A stretch of 64,000 nucleotides of DNA from NCBI RefSeq assembly GCF_018100785.1, contig NZ_JAGJEC010000005.1:1-64000 (forward strand), in the 5' to 3' direction. This stretch comes from Maribacter sp. MMG018 (lineage in GTDB: Bacteria > Bacteroidota > Bacteroidia > Flavobacteriales > Flavobacteriaceae). A model generated the notes under the pieces. It saw only the letters and a list, made by a program, of their open reading frames with translations, did no database searches and was not told where the DNA came from. Of this stretch, positions 9,493 to 19,600 are shown in pieces (within the stretch, counting starts at the first letter, position 1; each line of letters begins with the position of its first letter). Both the position numbers and the translations under genes were made by a program.

Positions 9493-10212
9493 ATGGCAAA
9501 TTTGATAATCAAGAACGCTATGTTATTATTGCAAGATTTGTCACCAGACCAAGCGGCAAGCGAAGTGCTTTCGGAAGAAAAGACGCTTTCTGTAATGGAT
9601 TTGGTTTTTAATGGAGGTACGGGAAGTGTAATTATTATTACCGTATTGTTCATAATGTTGGGTGTGGCCCTATATATTTATTTTGAAAGGCTTTTGGCGG
9701 TAAACGCCGCTTCCAAGATAGATAAGAATTTCATGAACCAAATCAGGGACCATGTAACCACGGGTAAGCTAGAAGCTGCCAAATTGCTTTGTGCCCAAAC
9801 AGATTCCCCGGTAGCCAGATTAACGGAGAAAGGTATATCTAGGATAGGAAAACCTTTAGACGATATTAATACGGCCATTGAGAACGCCGGAACATTGGAA
9901 GTGTATAAGTTAGAAAAGAACGTAAGTGTTCTTGCAACCGTTGCCGGTGCTGCACCGATGATAGGTTTTTTAGGTACCGTTATAGGTATGATTTTAGCTT
10001 TTCATGAGATGGCCAGTAGTGGGGGTCAGGCAGAAATGGGTTCTTTGGCATCCGGTATTTATACGGCTATGACAACTACCGTTGCGGGGTTGATCGTGGG
10101 GATTATTGCTTATATGGGTTATAACCATTTGGTGAACAGAACAGATAAGGTGGTGCATAATATGGAGGCCAATGCCGTAGAGTTCTTGGATCTATTGAAC
10201 GAACCACTTTAA
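9493..10212 (+). CDS. exbB: MotA/TolQ/ExbB proton channel protein
   Basis: This is the ExbB/TolQ-type inner-membrane component that uses the proton gradient to energise a TonB-like protein. It has 239 residues with a first hydrophobic segment at about 45-70 and two more at about 150-180 and 195-220. The regions LATVAGAAPMIGFLGTVIGM and LASGIYTAMTTTVAGL are hallmarks of the family. It is followed after 9 bases by exbD and then a TonB-like gene, which supports a role in outer-membrane transport energisation, for example for SusC-type receptors. Confidence 0.93.
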   Translation: MANLIIKNAMLLLQDLSPDQAASEVLSEEKTLSVMDLVFNGGTGSVIIITVLFIMLGVALYIYFERLLAVNAASKIDKNFMNQIRDHVTTGKLEAAKLLCAQTDSPVARLTEKGISRIGKPLDDINTAIENAGTLEVYKLEKNVSVLATVAGAAPMIGFLGTVIGMILAFHEMASSGGQAEMGSLASGIYTAMTTTVAGLIVGIIAYMGYNHLVNRTDKVVHNMEANAVEFLDLLNEPL

Positions 10213-10221
10213 ATCTTCATC

Positions 10222-10608
10222 ATGAAATTAAAAGGAAGAAATAAAGTTAGTCCTGACTTTAGCATGTCGTCCATGACAGATATTGTATTTCTGTTATTGA
10301 TTTTCTTCATGCTTACCGCAAATTCCCCGAATGCTTTGGATTTATTATTGCCAAAAGCGAAAGGGAAATCGACCAATACACAGAATGTATCCGTAAGTAT
10401 CGATAAGAACTTGCAGTATTTTGTGGATGGCCAACAAATAAACGGAGAATACATTGAAATTGAATTAAAAAAAGCACTTGAAGGTCAAGAAAAACCTACG
10501 ATTATTTTGAGAGCGGAAGAGAGTGTCGCTATTAAAGAAGCGGTACATGTTATGGATATTGCGAACCGAAATAATTATAAGGTCATTTTGGCCGTGCGGC
10601 CCAACTAA
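10222..10608 (+). CDS. exbD: ExbD/TolR-type biopolymer transporter
   Basis: This is the ExbD partner of ExbB, 128 residues: a short cytoplasmic tail, one membrane helix (about 16-35, MTDIVFLLLIFFMLTA) and a periplasmic domain. The membrane aspartate needed for proton passage is present in SMTDIVF. Its stop codon shares one base with the start of the TonB-like gene (TAATG), which implies translational coupling. Confidence 0.93.
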   Translation: MKLKGRNKVSPDFSMSSMTDIVFLLLIFFMLTANSPNALDLLLPKAKGKSTNTQNVSVSIDKNLQYFVDGQQINGEYIEIELKKALEGQEKPTIILRAEESVAIKEAVHVMDIANRNNYKVILAVRPN

Positions 10609-11543
10609 TGGCATTTTTAGACACGAGACACAAAAAAAAATCCTTAACACTTACAACATTGCTTTTAAGTGCATTGTTGCTTATGTTGTTTTATATAGGT
10701 CTTACCTATATGGATCCGCCTATAGAAAATGGTATTTCCGTTAATTTCGGAACTACTGATTTTGGTAGTGGTCGTGTACAGCCCAAAGAAAAAATAAAAT
10801 CAGAACCTGTCGATGCCCCTCCTGTTGAACCCACGAAGCAAGAAGTTGCCGAAGCTGTTGAAGAAGTGAAAGAGGAGGTTGTGAAGGAAGAAGTACAGGA
10901 AGCGCCTGCCGAAAAAGTACTTATTCAGGATAATGAGGAGTCTATAAAAATCAAAAAAGCCCAGGAGGCTAAGAAAAAAGCCGATGCGGTAGCGGCCGAT
11001 GCAAAGCGTAAGGCTGAGGAAGCTGAAAAAAAAGCAAAAGCTGAAGCGGAGAGAATTGCCCAACAAAAGAGAGATGCCGAAGAGAAGGCAAGAAGAGAGC
11101 AAGAAGCTAAGAAGAAAAAGCTAGATGAGCTTATGGGGGGACTGAACAAGTCTGATGGTAGTGCATCGGGCAGTGAGGGTGATGATGATAGGGCCGGTGA
11201 TAAAGGAAGCCCAGATGGAGATCCTTATGCATCTAGTTATTATGGAAGTCCTGGTTCTGGAAGTGGAACCGGGGGATATGGTCTTAACGGCAGATCTTTG
11301 GTGAGTAAAGGCAAGGTGCCTCAAGAATGTAATGAGTCCGGTAGGGTAGTGGTCAAGGTCGTAGTGGATAGAAATGGAAAGGTCATCAGTGCTACTCCCG
11401 GGGTTCGTGGAACTACAAATAATAACCCATGTTTGTTAGAGCCTGCCAAAAAAACGGCTTTTATGCATAAGTGGAATTTGGATGCCAATGCGCCCAGTCA
11501 GCAAATTGGTTTTGTGGTCGTAAACTTTAAATTGGGAGAGTGA
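10608..11543 (+). CDS. TonB-like energy transducer
   Basis: A 311-residue inner-membrane-anchored periplasmic protein. One membrane helix lies at about residues 15-35. A proline/glutamate-rich stretch follows, then a long Lys/Ala/Glu-rich coiled coil (about 110-175), a glycine/serine-rich linker, and a C-terminal domain (about 230-311) with a SGRVVVKVVVDRNGKV motif like TonB or TolA C-terminal domains. With ExbB and ExbD just upstream it probably links the proton gradient to outer-membrane receptors. The long KKA-rich coiled coil is more TolA-like than classic TonB, so a Tol-type function is an alternative. The stop codon overlaps the folC start (GTGA). Confidence 0.85.
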   Translation: MAFLDTRHKKKSLTLTTLLLSALLLMLFYIGLTYMDPPIENGISVNFGTTDFGSGRVQPKEKIKSEPVDAPPVEPTKQEVAEAVEEVKEEVVKEEVQEAPAEKVLIQDNEESIKIKKAQEAKKKADAVAADAKRKAEEAEKKAKAEAERIAQQKRDAEEKARREQEAKKKKLDELMGGLNKSDGSASGSEGDDDRAGDKGSPDGDPYASSYYGSPGSGSGTGGYGLNGRSLVSKGKVPQECNESGRVVVKVVVDRNGKVISATPGVRGTTNNNPCLLEPAKKTAFMHKWNLDANAPSQQIGFVVVNFKLGE

Positions 11544-12751
11544 CCTATCAGCAGACCCTTGATTGGATGTTTGCCCAACTTCCAATGTATCAACAAAAAG
11601 GTAAAACTGCCTTTAACGCAAAGTTGAACGGCATTATAAACTTCACGGATTATCTTCATAATCCCCATAAAAATTTTAAGAGTATACATATTGCGGGTAC
11701 CAACGGTAAAGGCTCCAGTAGTCATATGCTTGCTTCGGTGATGCAAGAAGCTGGCTACAAGGTTGGGTTGTATACTTCACCCCACTTAAAAGATTTTAGA
11801 GAGCGTATACGTATTAACGGAGAACCTGTGCCCGAACAATATGTGGTAGATTTCATAACAAGGCATAAAGATTATTTAGAGCAAAATAGACTTTCTTTTT
11901 TTGAAATGACCGTAGGGATGTCCTTTTCTTATTTTTCGCAGGAAAAGGTAGATATAGCCATCATAGAGGTGGGTCTTGGGGGTAGGTTGGATTCTACGAA
12001 TATTATAGATCCAGAGACATCCTTGATAACCAATATCGGTTTTGATCATACCGATATGTTGGGTGATACTTTAGAGAAAATAGCTCATGAAAAAGCAGGT
12101 ATCATAAAAGAAGGCGTGCCTGTTGTTATAAGTGAGTATCAACCTAAAACGGCTCCTGTTTTCGAGGCTATTGCCAAATCAAAGGACGCAAAATTGATTT
12201 ACGCGGAACATGAGGATTTTCCTGAGTATAAAACTTCGTTAAAAGGTGATTATCAACAAAAAAATATAAAGGGGGTCTTGGCTGTTTTAAATGAGTTAAA
12301 GGGGTTTAAAATTGACAAAGAGCATATTGTGGATGGTCTGATGAAGGTTTCGGAAAACACTGGGTTGATGGGTAGATGGCAACAACTGGCTGAGCATCCA
12401 AAGGTGTTGTGCGATACGGCCCATAACAGAGAAGGACTTTTGTTGGTGATAGATCAGTTGAAGAAAGAGAACTATGGAAAGCTTCATATAGTTCTGGGGT
12501 TTGTAAAGGATAAGGATTTGGATGGGATACTTCTATTGTTTCCTAATAACGCTACATATTATTTTTGTAAACCGGATATTTCAAGAGGATTGTCAGCTTC
12601 TGTTTTGAAAGAAAAGGCTTGTAACCATAATTTATTTGGAGAGGCCTATGATAGTGTGCGGAAAGCGTATATTGCTGCAAAACAAGGAGCTACAAAAAAG
12701 GATTTAATTTTTGTTGGAGGGAGTAATTTTGTTGTAGCGGAAGTTGTGTAA
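11540..12751 (+). CDS. folC: Bifunctional dihydrofolate/folylpolyglutamate synthase
   Basis: FolC adds glutamate to dihydropteroate and to reduced folates, using ATP, in the cytoplasm. The 403-residue protein has the ATP-binding loop HIAGTNGKGSSS at about 53-64, the TSPHLKDFRERI motif and a Mur-ligase type C-terminal domain. The start is GTG and overlaps the stop of the TonB-like gene by four bases, so it is likely translationally coupled as the last gene of the nhaD-exbB-exbD-tonB-folC run. Confidence 0.93.
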   Translation: MTYQQTLDWMFAQLPMYQQKGKTAFNAKLNGIINFTDYLHNPHKNFKSIHIAGTNGKGSSSHMLASVMQEAGYKVGLYTSPHLKDFRERIRINGEPVPEQYVVDFITRHKDYLEQNRLSFFEMTVGMSFSYFSQEKVDIAIIEVGLGGRLDSTNIIDPETSLITNIGFDHTDMLGDTLEKIAHEKAGIIKEGVPVVISEYQPKTAPVFEAIAKSKDAKLIYAEHEDFPEYKTSLKGDYQQKNIKGVLAVLNELKGFKIDKEHIVDGLMKVSENTGLMGRWQQLAEHPKVLCDTAHNREGLLLVIDQLKKENYGKLHIVLGFVKDKDLDGILLLFPNNATYYFCKPDISRGLSASVLKEKACNHNLFGEAYDSVRKAYIAAKQGATKKDLIFVGGSNFVVAEVV

Positions 12752-12770
12752 TTTTTTTTGATTTTTTCTT

Positions 12771-12799
12771 TTGGACTATAAAAAACTATTATATATTTG
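12771..12799 (+). promoter_or_regulatory. Promoter of tRNA-Val(UAC)
   Basis: TTG at 12771-12773 and a perfect TATATTTG at 12792-12799 are separated by 18 bases. This is a full Bacteroidota-type promoter, with the mature tRNA beginning 11 bases after the -7 box. Confidence 0.75.
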
Positions 12800-12810
12800 C
12801 ACTCCTTTTG

Positions 12811-12885
12811 GGGCTCTTAGCTCAGTTGGTTCAGAGCACCTGCCTTACAAGCAGGGGGTCACTGGTTCGAATCCAGTAGGGCCCA
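12811..12885 (+). tRNA. tRNA-Val (anticodon UAC)
   Basis: The cloverleaf folds fully: acceptor GGGCTCT with AGGGCCC (one G-T pair), D-stem GCTC/GAGC, anticodon stem CCTGC/GCAGG with loop CTTACAA (anticodon TAC), T-arm ACTGG-TTCGAAT-CCAGT and discriminator A at 12885. Confidence 0.96.
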
Positions 12886-12892
12886 CAGGAAT

Positions 12893-12922
12893 AAGGCCTT
12901 CGTAAATCGAAGGCCTTTTTTT
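12893..12922 (+). terminator. Intrinsic terminator behind tRNA-Val(UAC)
   Basis: A perfect 10-bp stem (12893-12902 with 12908-12917), 5-nt loop and T-run follow the first valine tRNA. The second tRNA gene is therefore probably transcribed separately. Confidence 0.8.
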
Positions 12923-12986
12923 ATGAAATATTGCTTTATATAAGTTTTTAGGAATAAAATTATATCCTAACTTAGTTATAGCATTG

Positions 12987-13061
12987 GGGATATTAGCTCA
13001 GTTGGTTTAGAGCGCTGCCTTGACAGGGCAGAGGTCACTGGTTCGAATCCAGTATATCCCA
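12987..13061 (+). tRNA. tRNA-Val (anticodon GAC), intact copy at the left island junction
   Basis: The cloverleaf is complete: acceptor GGGATAT with ATATCCC, D-stem GCTC/GAGC, anticodon stem CTGCC/GGCAG with loop TTGACAG (anticodon GAC at 13022-13024), T-arm ACTGG-TTCGAAT-CCAGT, discriminator A. Everything from base 12997 onwards is repeated exactly at 42710, where the 5' end of the tRNA is missing. This copy is therefore the working one. Confidence 0.96.
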
Positions 13062-13423
13062 CAGGTTTCTTCGGTACATATTAGGTTGGTTTGTTATAAT
13101 AACTCCAATATTCTTTCCAGTGCCATTCCCCTTGAGCCTTTAATTAAAACAGTAGCGGGTACAGGTATTTCGATGTTTTTGAATTCTTCTTTCAATTTTT
13201 CGAACGAGCCAAATGTGTCAAAACCGCAATCTACCTTTTTAAAATTCTCACCTATCAAGACTACGTTCGAGAAACCGAGGTCTACTGCCAATCTTGCAAT
13301 GGTATCATGTTCTTGAAGGGAAGAGTCGCCCAGTTCGAACATGTCTCCCAAAAATAGAACCTTGTTGTCATCATTCATTTTGGAGAAGTTTTCAAGTGCG
13401 GCCCTCATACTTGATGGGTTGGC
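12997..13423. repeat. 427-bp direct repeat, left copy
   Basis: This segment is identical, base for base by eye, to 42710-43136 in the same orientation. It starts within the D-arm of tRNA-Val(GAC) and ends inside murF codon territory. The flanks differ immediately outside it (g/a at the left edge, t/g at the right edge). The two copies bracket the island. Confidence 0.97.
13094..13423 (-). pseudogene. murF stump (last 109 codons) at the left island junction
   Basis: The minus strand encodes the exact C-terminal 109 residues and stop of the intact murF at 42807-44084. Past base 13423 the reading frame runs into unrelated island DNA with no start codon in a sensible place. The stump lacks the ATP-binding and central domains and cannot be a working ligase. 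It is a by-product of the event that inserted the island. Confidence 0.95.
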
Positions 13424-13428
13424 TTTTC

Positions 13429-13441
13429 TGAAACCTTCAAG
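13429..13441. repeat. Imperfect terminal inverted repeat, left island end
   Basis: TGAAACCTTCAAG matches the reverse complement of 42697-42709 (TAAAACCTTTAAG) at 11 of 13 positions. It lies 5 bases inside the left edge of the island. It may be a recombination site remnant or chance similarity. Confidence 0.35.
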
Positions 13442-13490
13442 ATGATATATTAGATTTTTAGTGTTCTAAATTCGTTTTACAATTAAAAAA

Positions 13491-13523
13491 ATGTTTTTTT
13501 ATTAATAAAAAATCATATATTTG
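13491..13523 (+). promoter_or_regulatory. Promoter-like box shared with the gntR/SDR region
   Basis: A T-run/A-run block beginning ATGTTTTTTTATTAA is followed by the -7 box TATATTTG (13516-13523). Nearly the same arrangement occurs at 22516-22549. Both lie upstream of genes for the sugar-acid pathway, so a shared promoter or regulator site is plausible. No good TTG is present at -33. Confidence 0.45.
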
Positions 13524-13681
13524 TTTGGGTATGTAAGTATGGTTTGGATTTGAAAAAGGAATGTAAAGAGTTGTATTCGTCTAGTGGGGGATAAATTAGA
13601 GTTATTCAAATACAATATTGGTTTGTTTGATTAAGAATTGATTGATGAGTGCTTAAGTAAAATATTATATAGTTAGAGAAG

Positions 13682-15388
13682 ATGGCATTAAGAAGTAGAA
13701 ATTGGTTTGGTCGTAAAGGTAAGGATGGGTTTATTTATAGAGCATGGATGAAGAATCAGGGTATTCCGGATTTTGAGTTCGATGGCAAACCAATTATTGG
13801 CATTTGTAATACCTGGTCAGAACTTACACCGTGCAATGCACATTTTAGACAACTGGCCGAGTCCGTAAAACGGGGTATTTTGGAGGCTGGTGGATTTCCT
13901 GTGGAGTTTCCTGTTATGTCTTTGGGAGAAACCTTAATGAAACCTACCGCCATGCTCTATAGAAATCTTGCCAGTATGGACGTGGAAGAGAGTATTAGGG
14001 CCAACCCTATAGATGGGGTAGTGCTTTTGTGTGGTTGTGATAAAACAACACCTTCTTTGGTGATGGGGGCTTGTAGTGTAGATATACCTACAATAGTGGT
14101 CTCTGGTGGCCCTATGCTAACGGGTAAATATAAAGGTAAAAGTATAGGAACTAGTGATGTTTGGAGATTTCATGATGATGTTAGAGAGGGAAAGCTGGAT
14201 GAATCGGAATTAAGAAATATAGAGGCTTCTATGTGTCGTAGTAATGGTACTTGTGCTGTAATGGGTACCGCATCTTCCATGGCCTGTATGGTGGAGGCTC
14301 TTGGATTAAGCTTACCGGAGAATGCTGCAATACCAGCAGCTGATTCAAGAAGAAAGGTCTTAGCGCAATTATCTGGTAATCGTATAGTTGAAATGGTTCG
14401 CGAAGATGTAAGATTGTCTGATATTTTAACACCTAAGGCTTTTGAAAATGCTATTACCGTTAATGCGGCTATTGGTGGGTCTACAAATTTTGTTATTCAT
14501 CTTCTCGCCATTGCAGGAAGAATTGGTGTTTCGTTAGATCTTGAAGATTTTAATCGGATATCGGCCAATGTTCCTCTTATAGTTAATCTACAGCCTTCTG
14601 GAAAGTATTTTATGGAGGATCTTTTCTATGCAGGTGGCCTTCCGGCCGTTCTGAAGGAGTTACAGAACTATTTGCATGTGGATTGTATTACTGTCAACGG
14701 AAAGACCTTAGGGGAAAATTTTGAAGGGGCAGAGAATAATGATAAAGATGTAATTGCGGAAGTGATAAACCCATTTAATAATTCCACTGGCTTGGCCATT
14801 CTTACCGGAAACCTATGTGAAAATGGTGCAGTGATAAAACCTTCAGCAGCAAGTGATCATTTAATGAAGCATAAAGGTAAAGCTGTCGTATTTGAAAATA
14901 TAGAAGATTTTAAAGCAAGAATAGATTCAGATGAGCTAGAAGTGGATAAAGATAGTGTGTTGGTGCTGAAGAATGTAGGGCCTAAAGGCTATCCGGGTAT
15001 GCCAGAGGTTGGTAATATGGGCATACCTAAAAAGCTTTTAAGACAAGGAGTGAAAGATATGGTACGCATTTCAGATGGACGTATGAGCGGTACTGCTTTT
15101 GGTACTGTTGTGCTCCATGTTTCTCCGGAAGCAGCAGTTGGGGGTAATTTTTCTGTTATTCAGAACGGGGACGTTATTATTTTGGATATTCCAAATCGTA
15201 GTCTAACGGTTGATTTGAGCGATGAAGAACTTAATGAAAGGAAGCGAAAAAAAGAGGCTCAACCATTAGTTGCGGATAGAGGTTATGTAAGCCTTTATGT
15301 TAATAATGTACAACAAGCACATTTAGGCGCTGATATGGATTTCTTGGTCGGTAAATCGGGAGATGAAGTTCCGAGAGATTCCCACTAA
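13682..15388 (+). CDS. IlvD/Edd-family sugar-acid dehydratase
   Basis: The enzyme should remove water from an aldonic acid (such as L-fuconate, L-arabinonate or a related acid) to give a 2-keto-3-deoxy acid in the cytoplasm. At 568 residues it resembles the bacterial L-arabinonate/D-xylonate dehydratases more than the biosynthetic IlvD. Features of that branch are NTWSELTPCN, GCDKTTPSLVMG and the C-terminal ADMDFLVGKSGDEVPRDSH. The expected iron-sulfur ligands are Cys51, Cys119 and Cys191. It is the first island gene after the left junction and is followed by an FAH-family hydrolase. The exact acid is not decided by the sequence; the SDR genes nearby favour a 6-deoxyhexonate. Confidence 0.88.
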   Translation: MALRSRNWFGRKGKDGFIYRAWMKNQGIPDFEFDGKPIIGICNTWSELTPCNAHFRQLAESVKRGILEAGGFPVEFPVMSLGETLMKPTAMLYRNLASMDVEESIRANPIDGVVLLCGCDKTTPSLVMGACSVDIPTIVVSGGPMLTGKYKGKSIGTSDVWRFHDDVREGKLDESELRNIEASMCRSNGTCAVMGTASSMACMVEALGLSLPENAAIPAADSRRKVLAQLSGNRIVEMVREDVRLSDILTPKAFENAITVNAAIGGSTNFVIHLLAIAGRIGVSLDLEDFNRISANVPLIVNLQPSGKYFMEDLFYAGGLPAVLKELQNYLHVDCITVNGKTLGENFEGAENNDKDVIAEVINPFNNSTGLAILTGNLCENGAVIKPSAASDHLMKHKGKAVVFENIEDFKARIDSDELEVDKDSVLVLKNVGPKGYPGMPEVGNMGIPKKLLRQGVKDMVRISDGRMSGTAFGTVVLHVSPEAAVGGNFSVIQNGDVIILDIPNRSLTVDLSDEELNERKRKKEAQPLVADRGYVSLYVNNVQQAHLGADMDFLVGKSGDEVPRDSH

Positions 15389-15593
15389 TCGGTGAACTAT
15401 ACCTTCATATTATTCTAAAGATTATTGTTAATATGGCCTTGTGTGTTGCTAGGCTGTCTGTTGTGTGTAGCTATATTTCTCGATGTTTTGGAGGCTTTGT
15501 ATTTAAATAAGAAAATGGGGCAAGAATTTTGAGGTAATTACATGGCCCTAAAGTATTGTGGATAAAATAAAAACTAATAAATAAAATATAAGG

Positions 15594-16442
15594 ATGAAAT
15601 TAATTCGATTTGGGGAGATTGGCAATGAAAAACCAGGTGTATTGATAGATGGAAAACGTAAAGATCTTTCTTCGGTTTTTAATGACTGGGACAACAATTT
15701 TTTTCAGAATAAAGGAATTGACAGATTAAAAGAGATGATGCCGGACATTGATTCGTTTCCCGCTATAAAGGATTCTGAACGTTGGGGCGCTTGTGTGGCG
15801 CGTCCTGGTAAGGTTATATGTGTTGGATTGAATTATTCTGATCACGCCGAAGAGTCTGGGATGGCTATTCCCAAAGAGCCAATAATTTTTCAAAAAGGGT
15901 CGAATACGGTAGTTGGACCTTATGATGATATTATAATTCCAAGAAATAGCAAATGTACTGATTGGGAGGTTGAGTTAGGCATTGTTGTTGGAAAGAATGC
16001 TAGGTATCTCAAAAGTGTGGATGAGGCTAATGAATATATAGGGGGGTATTGTGTTTCTCACGATGTTTCAGAAAGAGCTTTTCAGTTAGAAAGGGGAGGG
16101 CAGTGGACAAAAGGCAAATCTTGTGATAATTTCAATCCCATTGGCCCTTTTTTAGTGACCCCAGACGAAATTGAGAATGTAAACGACTTATCCATGCAAT
16201 TATATGTTAATGATAAGTTGATGCAGAACGGAAGTACAAAATACATGATTTTTAACTGTGATTATATTATCTACTATTTATCGCAGTTTATGACCCTTGA
16301 AGCAGGGGATATAATTAATACGGGAACTCCGCCCGGAGTAGGTTTGGGAATGAAACCTCCAGTTTACTTAAAAAAAGACGATGTGGTCCGAATTATAATT
16401 GAAGGCCTCGGGGAGCAAAAACAAACTTGTGTCAATGCATGA
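15594..16442 (+). CDS. FAH-family 2,4-diketo-3-deoxy-sugar-acid hydrolase
   Basis: A 282-residue member of the fumarylacetoacetate hydrolase family. It has an N-terminal small domain and the catalytic fold from about residue 75, with KVICVGLNYSDHAEESG, the metal-ligand region DWEVELGIVVG, and NTGTPPGVGLG near the end. Relatives in the oxidative L-fucose and L-rhamnose pathways cleave 2,4-diketo-3-deoxy acids into pyruvate and lactate. A dehydratase lies upstream and two SDRs further downstream, which fits that role. Other FAH-family activities, such as oxaloacetate decarboxylase or acylpyruvase, cannot be ruled out from sequence alone. Confidence 0.85.
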   Translation: MKLIRFGEIGNEKPGVLIDGKRKDLSSVFNDWDNNFFQNKGIDRLKEMMPDIDSFPAIKDSERWGACVARPGKVICVGLNYSDHAEESGMAIPKEPIIFQKGSNTVVGPYDDIIIPRNSKCTDWEVELGIVVGKNARYLKSVDEANEYIGGYCVSHDVSERAFQLERGGQWTKGKSCDNFNPIGPFLVTPDEIENVNDLSMQLYVNDKLMQNGSTKYMIFNCDYIIYYLSQFMTLEAGDIINTGTPPGVGLGMKPPVYLKKDDVVRIIIEGLGEQKQTCVNA

Positions 16443-16642
16443 TTTTGGTGATTTTTTATCAAAATTTTAATCAGGTAAAATATTATCCTTGAAGATACTG
16501 GGCGTATATGGGGCTATGACATTCTTTTCCAAATTTATTTTTATGTCTTTATAAATTATTGCTTCATGGAAGAGGTGATTTTTGTTAGGGTATGTAATTA
16601 AGATAGCAGTTTGGGAGGTAAATAAATAAAATAAATAATTGA

Positions 16643-19600
16643 ATGAAAACATGTTTTGGAATGAAAAGGAAAATCGTTCTTGATCGATGCAAGATACTCT
16701 TGATTTTTTCGATATTAATGGGCGCTTGTAAATCGGAGGTAAAGGATTCTGGCATTGATTATGGAAATTTATCTGATAAGGAAAAAAGAATGCCAGAGAA
16801 TGCTCTGTTATCTATGGAAGTTGCCGATAGTTTACATATGCAACTTTTTGCTTCAGAGCCAATGATCGGCAATCCTACTAATATAGCGGTTGATTCTAAG
16901 GGAAGAATATGGTTGTGTGAAGGGAAGAACTATAGATTATCGGTAAACCCTAAAAATGCCTATGATAAAAAAGGAGATAGAATATTAATTCTAGAAGATT
17001 CTAATGGTGATGGTAAAGCAGATAAATCAAAGGTTTTTTATCAAGGGGAAGATGTTAATTCGGCCTTGGGAATTGTAGTGCTGGGGAACAGGGTTATTGT
17101 ATCTGCAAGTCCTAACATTTTAGTCTTTACCGATGAGAATGAAGATGATGTTCCGGACAAAAAGGAAATAATGTTTACAGGAATAGGCGGGGTTGATCAT
17201 GATCATGGAGCACACGCTGTTGTTTTTGGAGCTGATGGAAGGTTATATTTTAATTATGGCAACAAGGGACAATATTTGACTTCTGAAGATGGAAATGTAA
17301 TAAAGGATATACATGGAGAAGAAATCGATGCTTCTAGAAACCCATATCAAGAAGGTATGGCTTTTAGATGCGAACAGGACGGTTCACGGGTAGAGGTAAT
17401 TGGAGATAACTTTAGAAATCCTTATGAGCTAGCTGTTGATTCTTACGGTAGTATATGGCAATCCGACAATGACGATGATGGAAATAGGGGTGTTCGGATC
17501 AATTATCTTATGGAATATGGAAATTACGGATATAAAGATAGAATTACTGGAGCCAATTGGAGAGAGCGTAGGCCTGGTTGGAGCGATTCTATACCATTGA
17601 GGCATTGGCATTTAAATGACCCGGGGACCGTCCCTAATATGTTGCAGACCGGATCGGGTTCTCCTTGTGGGATGATTGTTTATGAAGGGGATTTGTTGCC
17701 TGATCTATACAAGGGGCAATTAATTCATTGTGAGCCTGGCCATAATGTAGTGCGTTCTTATATAATGAAAAATGAGGGAGCTGGTTATAGCGCTTCTATT
17801 AAGAATATAGTTAAGAGCAAAGATGATTGGTTTAGGCCAGATGATGTGGCAGAGGCGCCTGATGGGTCATTGTTTGTTTCCGATTGGTATGATGGTGGTG
17901 TAGGCGGACATAAGGCGGAAGATATTTTTCGTGGAAGAATTTATCGTATTTCTACTCTTAAAGAGTATAGTTTTCCAAAATTTGATTTTACGACAGGAGA
18001 TGGGGCAGCAAAGGGATTGACTTCTGGTAATATGGATGTTTTTTTTCGTTCTTGGCAAAAACTACATCAAATGGGGGAAGAAGCGGAGCCATACTTAAAC
18101 TTATTGATCTCAAAGGGAGGTGTTGCAAAAGCCCGAGCATTATGGTTAGGTGCAAGGATACCCAGTAGAAGTTCTTTTTATATTGATATGGCATTGGCCG
18201 ATGACGATCCTAAGATTCGTGTTCAGGGAATTCGTATGGCTAGATATTTTTCAACAGATAATATAACAGGTTATGTGGAGAAGGTAATAAAAGATGCATC
18301 GGTACAGGTAAGAAGGGAAGCGGCAATTGCTTTAAGGTATATAGGGTCAAAGGAAGCGGCATTGTTATGGGCCAATTTAGCCACACAACATAAAGAAGGT
18401 GATAGATGGGAGTTGGAGGCTTTGGGAATAGGAGGTGATAAGTTTGCGGATCTTTATTTTTCTGCTTGGAAAAATATGGTAGGCAATAGATGGAACAGTC
18501 CAGAGGGGGCAGAAATGGTTTGGAGGATAAACGCAAAGGAAACAGTGCCATTGATGATTGATTTGATAAAAGATAAAAATGTTGATCCTGCTAAAGTTCC
18601 TTCATATTTCAGGGCATTTCATTTTAAGGAACACCCACTAAAAAACCAAATGTTGCTTTCAATGTTAGATGTTGATCATCCGCAAGATAAAATGATATGG
18701 GCCTATGCCGTAGGTCAACTGGATAAAGACTTTGTAAATAGTTCACCTAAGAACATTAGGTTGGTAAAAAAAATATTGCCATCAATAGAAGGTACTCAAG
18801 AATGGATAATGATTGTAAAAAATCTTAATGTTCAAGGGCAAGAGAGAAAGTTGTTTGACTTGATGATTAGTGATGCGGAAAATTCATTGAGGACAGAAGC
18901 TGCACAGTATCTATTCGAGTCGGGAGGTGAATCCATAGTTGAAAATTATCTTAATTCAGATGTCGGGGATAACGAAAAGAATGCGGTTATGGATATTTTA
19001 GGAGGGGTAAACAGTATTAAAGCCATGGGGTTTATGGAAAGGTGTTTGATTCAAAATAAATTCCAGCCCATTCTTATGAAAAAAGTTATCGAGGCACTTG
19101 GTAATACCCGTAGAGGGCAAAATAGGTTGTTCGGTCTTTTAAAACAAGATAAGTTGAGAGGAGAGCTTAAGTCTGCAGCCGCTTTAAAATTAATGTCAAG
19201 TAGTATAGACAGAATAAAGGAGGGAGCTCTTAAATACCTAGACATGAACAATAATATTTCTCAGGATATTGAAGTGTTGATGAAGAAGGAAGGAAATCCT
19301 ATTAAAGGAAAAATCGTTTATAGAAAATATTGTATCTCTTGCCATGTAGCAGAAGAAGAGGGTGTTGATTTCGGTCCCGCACTATCTGATATTGGAAATA
19401 AACTTTCCAGAGGGTTTTTGTATTCTTCCATTATCAATCCAAGTGAGGGAATCAATTTTGGTTACGAAGGATATACCTTAAAGCTAAAAGATGGAGGTAG
19501 GTTAAACGGATATATTTTAGGGAGAAGTGAGACAGATATTACGATAAAGATGATGGGGGCGACAACCAAGGTTATTCCAGAGGAGAATATAGAAAGTATA

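Noticed and set aside
13020-13316. A 98-codon plus-strand frame, with an identical twin at 42733-43029
   Set aside because: Both are antisense to murF sequence inside the 427-bp repeat. They are shadows, but their identity was a first hint of the duplication.
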